Positions 1-7,793 of a stretch of DNA of 57,641 nucleotides are shown piece by piece. Each line of letters opens with the position of its first letter. The stretch's first letter is position 1. This DNA comes from Butyrivibrio sp. (GTDB lineage: Bacteria; Bacillota; Clostridia; Lachnospirales; Lachnospiraceae). Below the pieces are notes generated by a model. The model was given only the letters and a program-made list of their open reading frames with translations, did not search any database and was not told the origin of the DNA. The position numbers and the translations under genes are program-made. The DNA lies in contig JAILPB010000109.1 in NCBI GenBank assembly GCA_024690485.1, positions 1 through 57,641 of the forward strand, given 5' to 3'.

Positions 1-2827
1 TTCCCTTGCTTATTGTTGCAAGAGGCTTTAAAACTGTTTCTGCAAAGAACTTGCTGCTCTCTGCCTGATTAAACTTGGTATCTCCAAATGCAATCTTTTT
101 ATCATTACTTGTAACAACAATGTCAAGCTTAACCTTGTTTGCAATAAGTGCGTTGTTATCAACCTTAACAGTTACAACTTTCTCATAACCATCTCCAGTT
201 GCAGTTGCATCAGCTCTCTTTACTGTCTCAGCCTTGATTCCATTTCCGTCATCAGTATAAACTGTGAAGCTGTCGTTATCATCTGCATCTTGGTCATTTA
301 CAGTTACCTTAAGGCTTAAACTTCCGTCGCTCCAGAGAGGGACGAACTTAGCACTTAAATCACCTTTTCCGAAAGAGTATTCATTTCCTGCATCATAATT
401 ATTATTTAAATTCTGTACAAGAGTAACGCTCTTTAATTCAGGCTCAAGCTCCCCTGCATCTACCAGAGTCCAAAAAGCATTCTTTGCCTTGTAATAGTCG
501 TTAAAAAGAAGCGGATACTGTCTGGAGCTGCCATCTGAGCCGCCGCCATTATCATTTTGATCCTGAAGCCATGAATCCTTATCGATTACACCCCAGATAG
601 TCATTCCTGTAACATTTACGCCTTCTTCTTTAAGTCTTCTAAGTGTGTCATATACTGTTTTGTATCTTACAGCAAGCTGCTCATCTGTTGGACCTGAGCT
701 TCCCTTGAAATCAAGCTCTGTGATCTGAATCTGATCAACAAGCTCTGCATATCTAAGGGCTGCCTTCTTTATGAGCTCTGCAGAAGGATTATTATTTGCT
801 ATGCCATAATGAGCCTGCATACCCATACCATCGATTCTGGCACCGGGTGTAGCCTTTACATCCTTGATAAGCTGGCATATGCCCTCAACCTTGGTGCTTA
901 CTGTTTCATTGTAATCATTGTAGAAAAGTGCAATATCTGAAGGCATATATCTGTTAGCATAAACGAAAGCATTCTGAATAAATTCAGGACTCTTGTAAAC
1001 CTTCCACCAGCTTGATCGCTCGCTGTCGGTTCTGTAAGTTCCACTGCCGTCACTTACTGCCTCATTTACTACGTCCCATCCATAGAACAGATCTCTATAT
1101 TTGCTACCTTCAGCTGTGAAATGCTCAGCTACGCTTCTTATGTAAATCTCAAGACGCTTGTTCATAACTTCAGGTGTTACACAAGGCTTGTTCTCATCAT
1201 AATCCTCATGGAAGAAAAACTCAGGTGTCTGAGAGTGCCAAACAAGAACGTGACCTCTGATTCTGATCTTCTTTTCAGGATGTTTATTATTCCAATCAAC
1301 AAAGAAATCAAGATATTTCTCAGGAGTACTGAAGTCAAGCTTGGGGAAATCTACTTCCTCTCCATTAAGTTCTACCTTTTCGATATCCTTATTGCTCTTA
1401 AGCATGGAATCAGGCTTAAGCTCGTTTCCTAATGTACAGCCGTTGAAGTGCTTTGTTACAAGCTCCATTTCCATGCTGTCAGCAAATTCCTTATAACTGA
1501 TTGCTGTACCAATAATAAAGTCCTCGCCCATGAGCGCCTCAACTGCATCTCTTAAGTCAACTATGTCATACTCAACACCCTTCTGAGGTCTCTCACTTGC
1601 AGGAGTTGTATCCACAACGAACTCGATTTTCTCAACGTTTACTTCAAAGGGATAGTCCTGATTGTTCATAGCCATCATAGTGAACTCTTTTACAGGTTCA
1701 ATGTTTGATGAAGGGTACCAGGTATAACTCATTGATCCGCTTTTTCCATAAGTAACATCAAGTTCCTTGTCATTTTTTTCGCCATAGGTTTTGAATCCCA
1801 AACCCTGTGTTGCTTCTGTAAATGTAACCGTTACAGACTTAAGTGAGTCTTCAGGTATCTCTTCCTTCAGAACAAGACCATACTCATCCCATTCTTTAGC
1901 ATATTCCAAAGTAGTACCATCTACTTCATCGCGCTGCCAATGCTCGACAAACTTAAGGTCTTCACCTTCGTAAACAATAGTTCCTTCATTTACTTCTTCG
2001 CTCTTACCTGTGGTATTGGCCTCTATGGAAGTAATGTTTACGCTATAGGGGTAGTTGCCCTCGCCCGAAGCCATTGACATGATGCCTACATATCGAATGT
2101 TTGCACTGACCTTGGACGTGTTATCAACTGTATACTCGTCTTGGCCCTCATTGGTATATGAAACTACAAGTTCCTCCATTTCAGAGCTGTAAAGCTTAAA
2201 TGCAATAATTTTGTCCTGGTTTTTAACCTTTACAGTCACACTCTTCAGATTTTCTGAAGGAATTGCCTTTCCAAGGTCATAGCAATATTCCTGATACTGC
2301 GATGCAAAAGTAAGCTTTCCCTTAAGGGTTTCCGATTGATTCCATCTGTTAAAAAATACAAGACTGCTTTCCGAAGCAGGATCTTCAACAGGATCATCTA
2401 TGGGATCATCTATCGGAGTATCTATCGGAGTATCTCCTGACTCGCCCAAATCACCTGAATCATCCTTAGGTTCTGCTGCATCCTCACCCTTATCAGCATC
2501 CTGCTCATTTGTGTCTGCTTCATCTTTTATGTCAGCCTTTTTATCAGGCTCCTGTTCGCTAACTTCCTCTTTGACCTCTTCTGTAAGTTCCTTCTTTTCT
2601 TCCAAAGCAGTTCCATCTGCTTTATCCTCTTTAATTTCATCCTCAGATTTCTCTTCGGATTTTTCCTCTTTCTCCTGACTTTCGTCGTCAACAGAAAAAG
2701 GCTCTGACAATGTCTCAGTTTCTTCTATTCCAGCGGCATTAACCTGCATGGCACTCAGATTAACACTGGAAACAGCAAGAACACCTGCCATTATCAGAGC
2801 TGACAACCCTAAAAACTTTTTGTGCAT
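1..2827 (-). CDS. Secreted multidomain endo-1,4-beta-xylanase, GH10 (partial, 3' end outside window)
   Basis: The reading frame is open from an ATG at 2827 to the window edge, about 942 codons with no stop. A good ribosome site (AAGGAGG) precedes the start. The signal peptide covers residues 1-29 and ends near VNA. An acidic Glu/Asp/Lys-rich linker runs to about 143. Two related beta-rich modules (about 153-273 and 281-406, each with LKSVTV) look like tandem carbohydrate-binding modules. The GH10 barrel spans about 416-786. It carries the acid/base Glu in WDVVNEAV near 590 and the nucleophile Glu in ITELD near 704, plus HFNGCTLGNELKPDSM and HVLVWHSQTP. A C-terminal module (LWSDGSLSLKVTVND) resembles CBM9. 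The protein should be exported and cut xylan backbones. The family of the two N-terminal modules is uncertain (CBM22-like is possible). Confidence 0.93.
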   Translation of the reverse strand, partial: MHKKFLGLSALIMAGVLAVSSVNLSAMQVNAAGIEETETLSEPFSVDDESQEKEEKSEEKSEDEIKEDKADGTALEEKKELTEEVKEEVSEQEPDKKADIKDEADTNEQDADKGEDAAEPKDDSGDLGESGDTPIDTPIDDPIDDPVEDPASESSLVFFNRWNQSETLKGKLTFASQYQEYCYDLGKAIPSENLKSVTVKVKNQDKIIAFKLYSSEMEELVVSYTNEGQDEYTVDNTSKVSANIRYVGIMSMASGEGNYPYSVNITSIEANTTGKSEEVNEGTIVYEGEDLKFVEHWQRDEVDGTTLEYAKEWDEYGLVLKEEIPEDSLKSVTVTFTEATQGLGFKTYGEKNDKELDVTYGKSGSMSYTWYPSSNIEPVKEFTMMAMNNQDYPFEVNVEKIEFVVDTTPASERPQKGVEYDIVDLRDAVEALMGEDFIIGTAISYKEFADSMEMELVTKHFNGCTLGNELKPDSMLKSNKDIEKVELNGEEVDFPKLDFSTPEKYLDFFVDWNNKHPEKKIRIRGHVLVWHSQTPEFFFHEDYDENKPCVTPEVMNKRLEIYIRSVAEHFTAEGSKYRDLFYGWDVVNEAVSDGSGTYRTDSERSSWWKVYKSPEFIQNAFVYANRYMPSDIALFYNDYNETVSTKVEGICQLIKDVKATPGARIDGMGMQAHYGIANNNPSAELIKKAALRYAELVDQIQITELDFKGSSGPTDEQLAVRYKTVYDTLRRLKEEGVNVTGMTIWGVIDKDSWLQDQNDNGGGSDGSSRQYPLLFNDYYKAKNAFWTLVDAGELEPELKSVTLVQNLNNNYDAGNEYSFGKGDLSAKFVPLWSDGSLSLKVTVNDQDADDNDSFTVYTDDGNGIKAETVKRADATATGDGYEKVVTVKVDNNALIANKVKLDIVVTSNDKKIAFGDTKFNQAESSKFFAETVLKPLATISKG

Positions 2828-2957
2828 ACCCAACACAACCTCCTTAATAAAATTTTCTGATCCGCGCTTTTTCCCCATATTGCGCAGTGTGTAAGTATAT
2901 TATATTAAGGAATCGCACTTGGCTTCTTCCCAAAAAATGCTATAAAATTATCAATTT

Positions 2958-3002
2958 TTGCAAAAACAAATTCTCGATATAAAAAATATTATATCGAGAA
3001 TT
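2958..3002 (-). terminator. Rho-independent terminator after clpB-DUF4250
   Basis: A perfect 14-bp inverted repeat (AATTCTCGATATAA and its complement, 2969-3002) has a 6-nt loop. On the minus strand it is followed by TTTGTTTTTG. It lies just past the DUF4250 stop and before the xylanase promoter region. Confidence 0.8.
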
Positions 3003-3058
3003 AAATCCGGATATTTATAATAAATAAGTACCGGTTATTACATGAAAAGAACAGGTAA

Positions 3059-3241
3059 TCACAAGAATGTATTTTGTCCGGAGTCGTATTTATATCCTAT
3101 ACTTTCAAGTTTTCCTGTAATCTCTGAAAGTTCCGAGCTGCTTATATCAAGCCCTTCAGCCAGAGCCTCCAGGCTTGAATAATTATCCCTCAGCTGAGTA
3201 TTTATATAGCTTAGTAAAATAACCGGGTCCTTAGGCAGCAT
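3059..3241 (-). CDS. DUF4250 domain protein, translationally coupled to clpB
   Basis: This 60-residue protein starts [19 protein letters not shown]. It matches the pattern I know for the DUF4250 family of short Clostridia proteins, which have one small helical domain and no assigned function. Its ATG lies inside the last codons of clpB (11-bp overlap). Its ribosome site (GGAGG) is made of clpB coding sequence, so translation is probably coupled. The shared transcript would place it under the HrcA/CIRCE heat-shock promoter. There are no cysteines, membrane segments or signal peptide. Confidence 0.8.
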   Translation of the reverse strand: MLPKDPVILLSYINTQLRDNYSSLEALAEGLDISSSELSEITGKLESIGYKYDSGQNTFL

Positions 3242-5834
3242 TAGTTACCTCCTTCACAGCTCTTGCAACTAGCTTATCGCCTTCAACATCAATTTCGATA
3301 GTATCATGAGGCATAACCTTATCTTCAAGGATAAGCTTTGCTGACAAGGTCTCCACATGCTTTTGAACAAATCTCTTCACAGGTCTTGCACCAAAGCTTA
3401 CGTCATAAGCATTTTCCGCAACAAACTGTTCTGCTGCCTCTGTAAGCCTTATGCTTATCTCTCTGTCTGCAAGTCGCTTGTTCAGATCATTTACTATAAG
3501 TTTAACTATACCACTGATGTTGTCCTTTGTAAGCGGCTTAAAGAGTATCATCTCATCTAATCTGTTCAAAAACTCAGGTCTAAAATGTCCCCTAAGTTCG
3601 TTCATGGTCAGATCCTCAGCCTCTTTGCTTATTGATCCGTCAGGAGTGATACCATCCAAAAGGTAAGGTGCACCGATATTGGAAGTCATAATAAGGATCG
3701 TGTTCTTAAAGTCAACTGTTCTTCCCTGGGAATCGGTAACGCGTCCATCATCAAGTATCTGCAAAAGCACATTGAATACGTCTGGATGTGCCTTCTCAAC
3801 TTCATCAAAGAGTACTACTGCGTAGGGTTTTCTGCGCACAGCCTCTGTAAGCTGACCGCCCTCCTCATATCCAACATATCCGGGAGGTGCTCCGATAAGT
3901 CTGGACACACTGTACTTCTCCATATACTCACTCATGTCGATCCTGACTATATTATTCTCATCATCAAAAAGTGATGCTGCAAGACTCTTTGCAAGTTCTG
4001 TCTTTCCGACACCTGTAGGTCCAAGGAAAAGGAATGAACCAATAGGCTTTGTTGGATCCTTGATTCCTGCCTTTGATCTCATTATAGCTTCTGAAACCTT
4101 GGTTACAGCCTCATCCTGTCCAATGACTCTCTTGTGAAGTTCATCCTCCAAATGAAGAGTTTTGTTTCTCTCACTCTCTGTAAGTTTTGCTACAGGGATT
4201 CCTGTCCAGCGTGAGATGATCCTTGCTATCTCTTCATCAGATACTCTCTCATGAACAAGGGAGAGATCCTTTGCACCAACTCTCTGCTCCTCTTCTTCAA
4301 GCTGCTTTTTAAGTGCAGGGATAGTACCATACTGAAGTTCACTAGCCTTCTCGAAATCGCCGTTTCTCTGAGCTATTGCCAGTTCATTATTGGCGTTTTC
4401 TATCTGCTCTCTTATAACAGCAAGCTTATCAACTGCTTCCTTCTCATTGCTCCACTTAGCCTTCTGATTATCGAACTCCGCCTTAAGCTCAGCAAGTTCT
4501 TTCTGAAGGTTTACAAGTCTCTCCTTGCTAAGAGAATCATCCTCTTTCTTAAGGGCCGTCTCCTCGATCTGCATCTGAGTAACTTTTCTGTTAAGCTCAT
4601 CAAGTTCAGCAGGCATAGAATCCATCTCAGTTTTTATAAGGGCACATGCCTCGTCCACAAGGTCAATTGCCTTATCCGGAAGGAATCTGTCTGATATATA
4701 TCTGTTACTTAAAGTAGCAGCGCTTACAAGAGCTGAGTCCATGATCTTAACGCCGTGGTAAACCTCATATCTCTCTTTTAAGCCTCTAAGGATACTTATA
4801 GTGTCTTCTACTGTGGGCTCCGAAACCATAACAGGCTGGAAACGTCTCTCAAGAGCCGGATCCTTTTCTATGTACTGCCTGTACTCGTTAAGGGTTGTTG
4901 CACCTATGCAGTGAAGCTCGCCCCTTGCAAGCATGGGCTTTAGCATATTTCCTGCATCCAATGCGCCATCCGTTTTTCCTGCTCCAACTATTGTATGAAG
5001 CTCATCTATGAAAAGAATTATCTCTCCGTCAGACTCCTTAACATCCTGAAGTACTGCCTTAAGTCTCTCCTCGAATTCGCCTCTGTACTTAGCGCCTGCA
5101 ACAAGGGCTCCCATATCCAGTGAAAAAATCTTCTTATCAAGAAGTCCCTGGGGAACATCTCCCTCTGCAATTCTCTGAGCCAGAGCCTCTACAACGGCAG
5201 TCTTACCAACGCCGGGCTCACCTATAAGAACAGGGTTATTTTTGGTCTTTCTAGACAGAATTCTGATCACGTTCCTGATCTCTGCATCTCTTCCGATTAC
5301 AGGTTCAAGCTTCTGATCCTTAGCCTTCGCAACAAGCTCTGTTCCGTATTTTTCCAAAGTGTCATAGGTAGCTTCCGGGTTGTCGGATGTAACCTTCTGA
5401 TTACCTCTGACTTCTGAAAGAGCCTGAAGGAACTTATTCCTATCTATTCCAAACTCCTGAAGGATCTGCTTAACCTCTCTGTTAGGATGTCTGATGATGG
5501 AAAGCATGATATGCTCCACAGAAACATACTCATCGCCGAGAGCACGCATCTCATCCTCACTTTTAAGAAGTGCCTTGTTAAGGTCACTTCCCACGTAAGG
5601 ATTGCCACCCTCTACTCTGGTTCTCTTCCTGATTCCAGCCTCTACCCTATCTCTAAATGCCTCAGGATCGACTCCCATCTTCTCAATAAGCTTCGGTATG
5701 ATGCTATCCTCTATAGTTAGCAGGCTATATAATAGATGCTCCTGCTCGATTTCCTGATTTCCAAAATCAAGAGCCACCTTGTCCATATTCTGAACGGCTT
5801 CTATCGATTTCTGCGTAAACTTCTGAATATTCAT
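3231..5834 (-). CDS. clpB: ATP-dependent disaggregase ClpB
   Basis: The 867-residue protein is full length for ClpB/Hsp104. It works with DnaK to pull polypeptides out of aggregates as an ATP-driven cytosolic hexamer. The N-terminal repeat domain covers about 1-145. The first AAA+ module has Walker A GEPGVGKT near 206 and Walker B LFIDELH. The coiled-coil middle domain (about 410-530) separates ClpB from ClpC and ClpA. The second AAA+ module has GPTGVGKT near 607 and [14 protein letters not shown]. The GYVG pore loops are visible. A CIRCE operator overlaps the -35 box upstream, so HrcA repression is expected. Confidence 0.97.
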   Translation of the reverse strand: MNIQKFTQKSIEAVQNMDKVALDFGNQEIEQEHLLYSLLTIEDSIIPKLIEKMGVDPEAFRDRVEAGIRKRTRVEGGNPYVGSDLNKALLKSEDEMRALGDEYVSVEHIMLSIIRHPNREVKQILQEFGIDRNKFLQALSEVRGNQKVTSDNPEATYDTLEKYGTELVAKAKDQKLEPVIGRDAEIRNVIRILSRKTKNNPVLIGEPGVGKTAVVEALAQRIAEGDVPQGLLDKKIFSLDMGALVAGAKYRGEFEERLKAVLQDVKESDGEIILFIDELHTIVGAGKTDGALDAGNMLKPMLARGELHCIGATTLNEYRQYIEKDPALERRFQPVMVSEPTVEDTISILRGLKERYEVYHGVKIMDSALVSAATLSNRYISDRFLPDKAIDLVDEACALIKTEMDSMPAELDELNRKVTQMQIEETALKKEDDSLSKERLVNLQKELAELKAEFDNQKAKWSNEKEAVDKLAVIREQIENANNELAIAQRNGDFEKASELQYGTIPALKKQLEEEEQRVGAKDLSLVHERVSDEEIARIISRWTGIPVAKLTESERNKTLHLEDELHKRVIGQDEAVTKVSEAIMRSKAGIKDPTKPIGSFLFLGPTGVGKTELAKSLAASLFDDENNIVRIDMSEYMEKYSVSRLIGAPPGYVGYEEGGQLTEAVRRKPYAVVLFDEVEKAHPDVFNVLLQILDDGRVTDSQGRTVDFKNTILIMTSNIGAPYLLDGITPDGSISKEAEDLTMNELRGHFRPEFLNRLDEMILFKPLTKDNISGIVKLIVNDLNKRLADREISIRLTEAAEQFVAENAYDVSFGARPVKRFVQKHVETLSAKLILEDKVMPHDTIEIDVEGDKLVARAVKEVTNAA

Positions 5835-5875
5835 GACGCTACCTCTCTTTCGTCACTTTTATCTGTTCTACATCT

Positions 5876-5904
5876 GTTATAACACGATTGTTAGCACTCG
5901 TCAA
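5876..5904 (-). promoter_or_regulatory. clpB sigma-A promoter
   Basis: The -35 TTGACG is at 5899-5904 and the -10 TATAAC at 5876-5881 on the minus strand, with exactly 17 bp between them. The -35 lies inside the CIRCE operator, the usual arrangement for HrcA repression. Confidence 0.8.
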
Positions 5905-5917
5905 TAGTGAGTGCTAA
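5891..5917. promoter_or_regulatory. CIRCE operator (HrcA binding site)
   Basis: This is a perfect match to the CIRCE consensus: TTAGCACTC, 9 nt, GAGTGCTAA. It sits about 57 bp upstream of the clpB start and overlaps the -35 box. HrcA is known to bind this inverted repeat and repress chaperone genes. No hrcA lies in the window. Confidence 0.97.
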
Positions 5918-5945
5918 TTTGTTTACTATTCTCTTTCCCCTAATT

Positions 5946-5974
5946 AAAACGCCCGGAAATAAAGATTTCCGGGC
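5946..5974 (-). terminator. Terminator downstream of the leucine-rich-repeat remnant
   Basis: The stem GCCCGGAAAT pairs with ATTTCCGGGC (5951-5974) around a 4-nt loop. It is followed by GTTTTAATT on the minus strand. It belongs to the gene whose decayed 3' end lies at 5985-6113. Confidence 0.75.
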
Positions 5975-5984
5975 TGCATATCAT

Positions 5985-6113
5985 TTAAAGCTGAACCTTA
6001 ATTCCTGCCTTCTTAAACAATTTCTTGTAAGCTTTTTTGCACTTCTTAGGAATTTTTACTGCTGGTTTTTCTAGGTTGTCACTTTTCAGCAGTCCGAATT
6101 TGTTACATTGCTC
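5985..6113 (-). pseudogene. 3' remnant of a BspA-like leucine-rich-repeat surface protein
   Basis: The minus strand is open for about 43 codons and ends at TAA (5985-5987). The frame contains KIPKKCKKAYKKLFKKAGI. This lysine-rich tail resembles the extreme C-terminus of BspA-type leucine-rich-repeat proteins of Lachnospiraceae. A stop (6114-6116) closes the frame upstream, and no start or ribosome site is present. The following terminator is intact, so this looks like the last piece of a deleted gene. The family assignment rests on one short motif. Confidence 0.45.
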
Positions 6114-6403
6114 TTACGCATTTTCCATTATACCATTTTGCAGCAGTTACTCTTTGTTATAATTCTCTGCAGCTTTTTCTGTTTTGCCGCTTTGCGGCAG
6201 TCTAATTTAGCTGCTACAATGCCAATATTTAAATATACAGCAGTAATTCCATACTGCCGCAATATAAACAATTTGAATTTGCAGTAGTTTTCACACTCTA
6301 CAATCTACTACCGTTTTCTTATATATCGCCATTTGCAGCAGAAATTCTACGTCTACCATCACTGTCGCAAACCTCACCTACGTCACTTGTAGCATAAGGA
6401 TTG
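6087..6403. repeat. Degenerate array of inverted CAGCAGT/ACTGCCG boxes
   Basis: This gene-free stretch holds CAGCAGT-like boxes at 6087, 6141, 6195, 6238, 6282 and 6336, and possibly a decayed one at 6390. The steps are 54, 54, 43, 44, 54 and 54 bp. Most units contain an oppositely oriented xCTGCxG box after 18 nt (long units) or 8 nt (short units). A 21-22-nt linker then leads to the next unit. Arm pairing is good at 6238/6253 and 6282/6307 and partial elsewhere. No coding potential is seen. Confidence 0.55.
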
Positions 6404-6769
6404 CTACTGCTTTTCAAAATATTGTTCATAATTCCCACTTTGTACAAGCCTATATGCCAACATCTCGAGGCTTTCTACTATAACTTTCCATAACCCTACC
6501 AATGCCAGGATCATGCAAATCAGTACTCCCCAAAATATGATTCCTACGATTCCTGCTTTATAGATATCGCCTGAATCCTGGTATAAATCCCTAAGCACTA
6601 GCATCCCAATTAAAAATCCTATGCACACCGCAAGCACAAAAACATGATTTCTAACTAATCTTCTATAGTCTCTTCTTACTTCCTCTTTAATTCCTGATAT
6701 ATCAATATCCTTACCATCCAGAAGTGTCAAATTCTCCAGTCTTGCAGGATACACAACATTATTACTCAT
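6404..6769 (-). CDS. Small membrane protein of unknown function, two TM helices
   Basis: I place the start at the internal ATG 6769 (MSNNVVYPARLENL), which follows GGATGGAAAAGG. The longer frame from 6823 has no ribosome site and begins 3 nt after the previous stop. The product is 121 residues: an N-terminal cytosolic part with a basic segment (EEVRRDYRRLVRN), two hydrophobic helices (HVFVLAVCIGFLIGMLVL and IVGIIFWGVLICMILALVGL), then a short tail. It is the last gene of a three-gene minus-strand operon of unknown proteins. I do not recognise the family. Confidence 0.7.
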   Translation of the reverse strand: MSNNVVYPARLENLTLLDGKDIDISGIKEEVRRDYRRLVRNHVFVLAVCIGFLIGMLVLRDLYQDSGDIYKAGIVGIIFWGVLICMILALVGLWKVIVESLEMLAYRLVQSGNYEQYFEKQ

Positions 6770-6826
6770 CCTTTTCCATCCATTCTGTCCATTTGCTCTC
6801 TCTATAAAGCAGCCACAGCGCATAAT

Positions 6827-7279
6827 TCATTGGTACGTATAAACAATATATGCCTTGCCATTAAGCTTTGTAGCGCGGCGAAGGCCGTTCCACACTTCAT
6901 CCGTCCAGCCACCTTCAAGGAACATTATGCCGTCTGTGTCATCAAGCCATCCCGAGCACCAGAAGATCACGCTGGTGGGGCGCTTTTCAATGTACAGAAG
7001 TTTTCCCTTGAACTCACTATCAAGAAGAATGGTCTTAATTTCATTTCCTTTTTCATCCAACAAATATATGGTATTTCCTTTTATCTTGGCTGTGCTATAA
7101 TCCTCGACTTTTATCAATTCGTACACTGGCTCATAGTACCTAAGCTGCTTCTCATATTTTTCAATGTAGTGTGAATTATTGTAAGCAGAAACGATAAATG
7201 CTAGCGCAAGGGCTGCTATCGCGGTTATAACTATAATTATTACTTTGGAAAATCTATGGTTATTGTTCGCTTTTTTCAT
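6827..7279 (-). CDS. Membrane-anchored hypothetical protein
   Basis: This 150-residue protein has a GGAGAAG ribosome site. A basic N-terminus (MKKANNNHRFSK) precedes one hydrophobic helix (VIIIVITAIAALALAFIVSA). This suggests a membrane-anchored protein with an outside domain of about 120 residues (YYEPVYELIKVEDYSTAKIK, then FWCSGWLDDTDG). The helix lacks a lipobox, so it is probably an uncleaved anchor. It sits between two other unknown genes with short gaps, so they are probably co-transcribed. Function unknown. Confidence 0.7.
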   Translation of the reverse strand: MKKANNNHRFSKVIIIVITAIAALALAFIVSAYNNSHYIEKYEKQLRYYEPVYELIKVEDYSTAKIKGNTIYLLDEKGNEIKTILLDSEFKGKLLYIEKRPTSVIFWCSGWLDDTDGIMFLEGGWTDEVWNGLRRATKLNGKAYIVYTYQ

Positions 7280-7328
7280 AAGTTCTTCTCCCTTACGCAG
7301 TAGCCGGTTGTGTCCGGTGAAGCCATTA

Positions 7329-7646
7329 TCATAAATTCTCGTCCAACAAAGCCTGCTTCATTTCTGGCATCAGCCTTCCTGTTAATAGCCTGATGAGGTA
7401 TGAACTCGTGGATAATGCGGACTCTGTCATTATGCCATCCATGGTTTTTGTCATCTTCCTAAACTGCTCATTTCCAAGACAGGCATTTCGATCAAGGTAT
7501 TTTCCTTTAAAAATACCATCCAAAACAAGACCGTTTTCATCGACATTTAGGTCAAAGCCATTGTGCAATCTGTTATATCCTATTGGGTACTGGGCTTGAG
7601 CCGCCCTTTGATCATCATTATTATAAAAATCATCAAAACTTTTCAT
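7329..7646 (-). CDS. Hypothetical soluble protein, first gene of a three-gene operon
   Basis: This 105-residue protein has an AGGAGA ribosome site about 10 nt upstream. There is no signal peptide or membrane helix. It begins with an acidic stretch (MKSFDDFYNNDD) and carries GFDLNVDENGLVLDGIFKGK, a small beta-rich pattern. A candidate -10 box (TATAAT, 7672-7677) lies upstream and the terminator of the previous gene ends at 7753, so this is the likely promoter-proximal gene. Family not recognised. Confidence 0.7.
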   Translation of the reverse strand: MKSFDDFYNNDDQRAAQAQYPIGYNRLHNGFDLNVDENGLVLDGIFKGKYLDRNACLGNEQFRKMTKTMDGIMTESALSTSSYLIRLLTGRLMPEMKQALLDENL

Positions 7647-7671
7647 TTACCTAATCTCCTAACAAGACTCA

Positions 7672-7677
7672 ATTATA
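7672..7677 (-). promoter_or_regulatory. Candidate -10 box for the 7646-6404 operon
   Basis: TATAAT on the minus strand, 26 bp before the ATG at 7646. No good -35 is seen at 17 bp, so the promoter call rests on the -10 alone. Confidence 0.4.
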
Positions 7678-7712
7678 AAGCATTCTTGCTACCCGGAAAA
7701 CAGAAGCAACCG

Positions 7713-7753
7713 CAAAAATCTCCCTGCTATTTTCCAAATAATAGCAGGGAGAT
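7713..7753 (-). terminator. Terminator of the GGDEF/EAL gene
   Basis: A perfect 14-bp stem (ATCTCCCTGCTATT with its complement, 7718-7753) has an 8-nt loop and is followed by TTTTTG on the minus strand. Confidence 0.85.
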
Positions 7754-7793
7754 CTAAAACTCACTAATGAAGTATATCACACGCGAATCAGAC

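Noticed and set aside
2400-2678. Plus-strand Ser-rich frame of 92 codons
   Set aside because: It is the antisense image of the acidic linker of the xylanase; no ribosome site and pure low-complexity Ser.
4251-4694. Plus-strand frame of 147 codons inside clpB
   Set aside because: It lies wholly antisense to the clpB coiled-coil region, where the opposite frame has few stops; no start signals.
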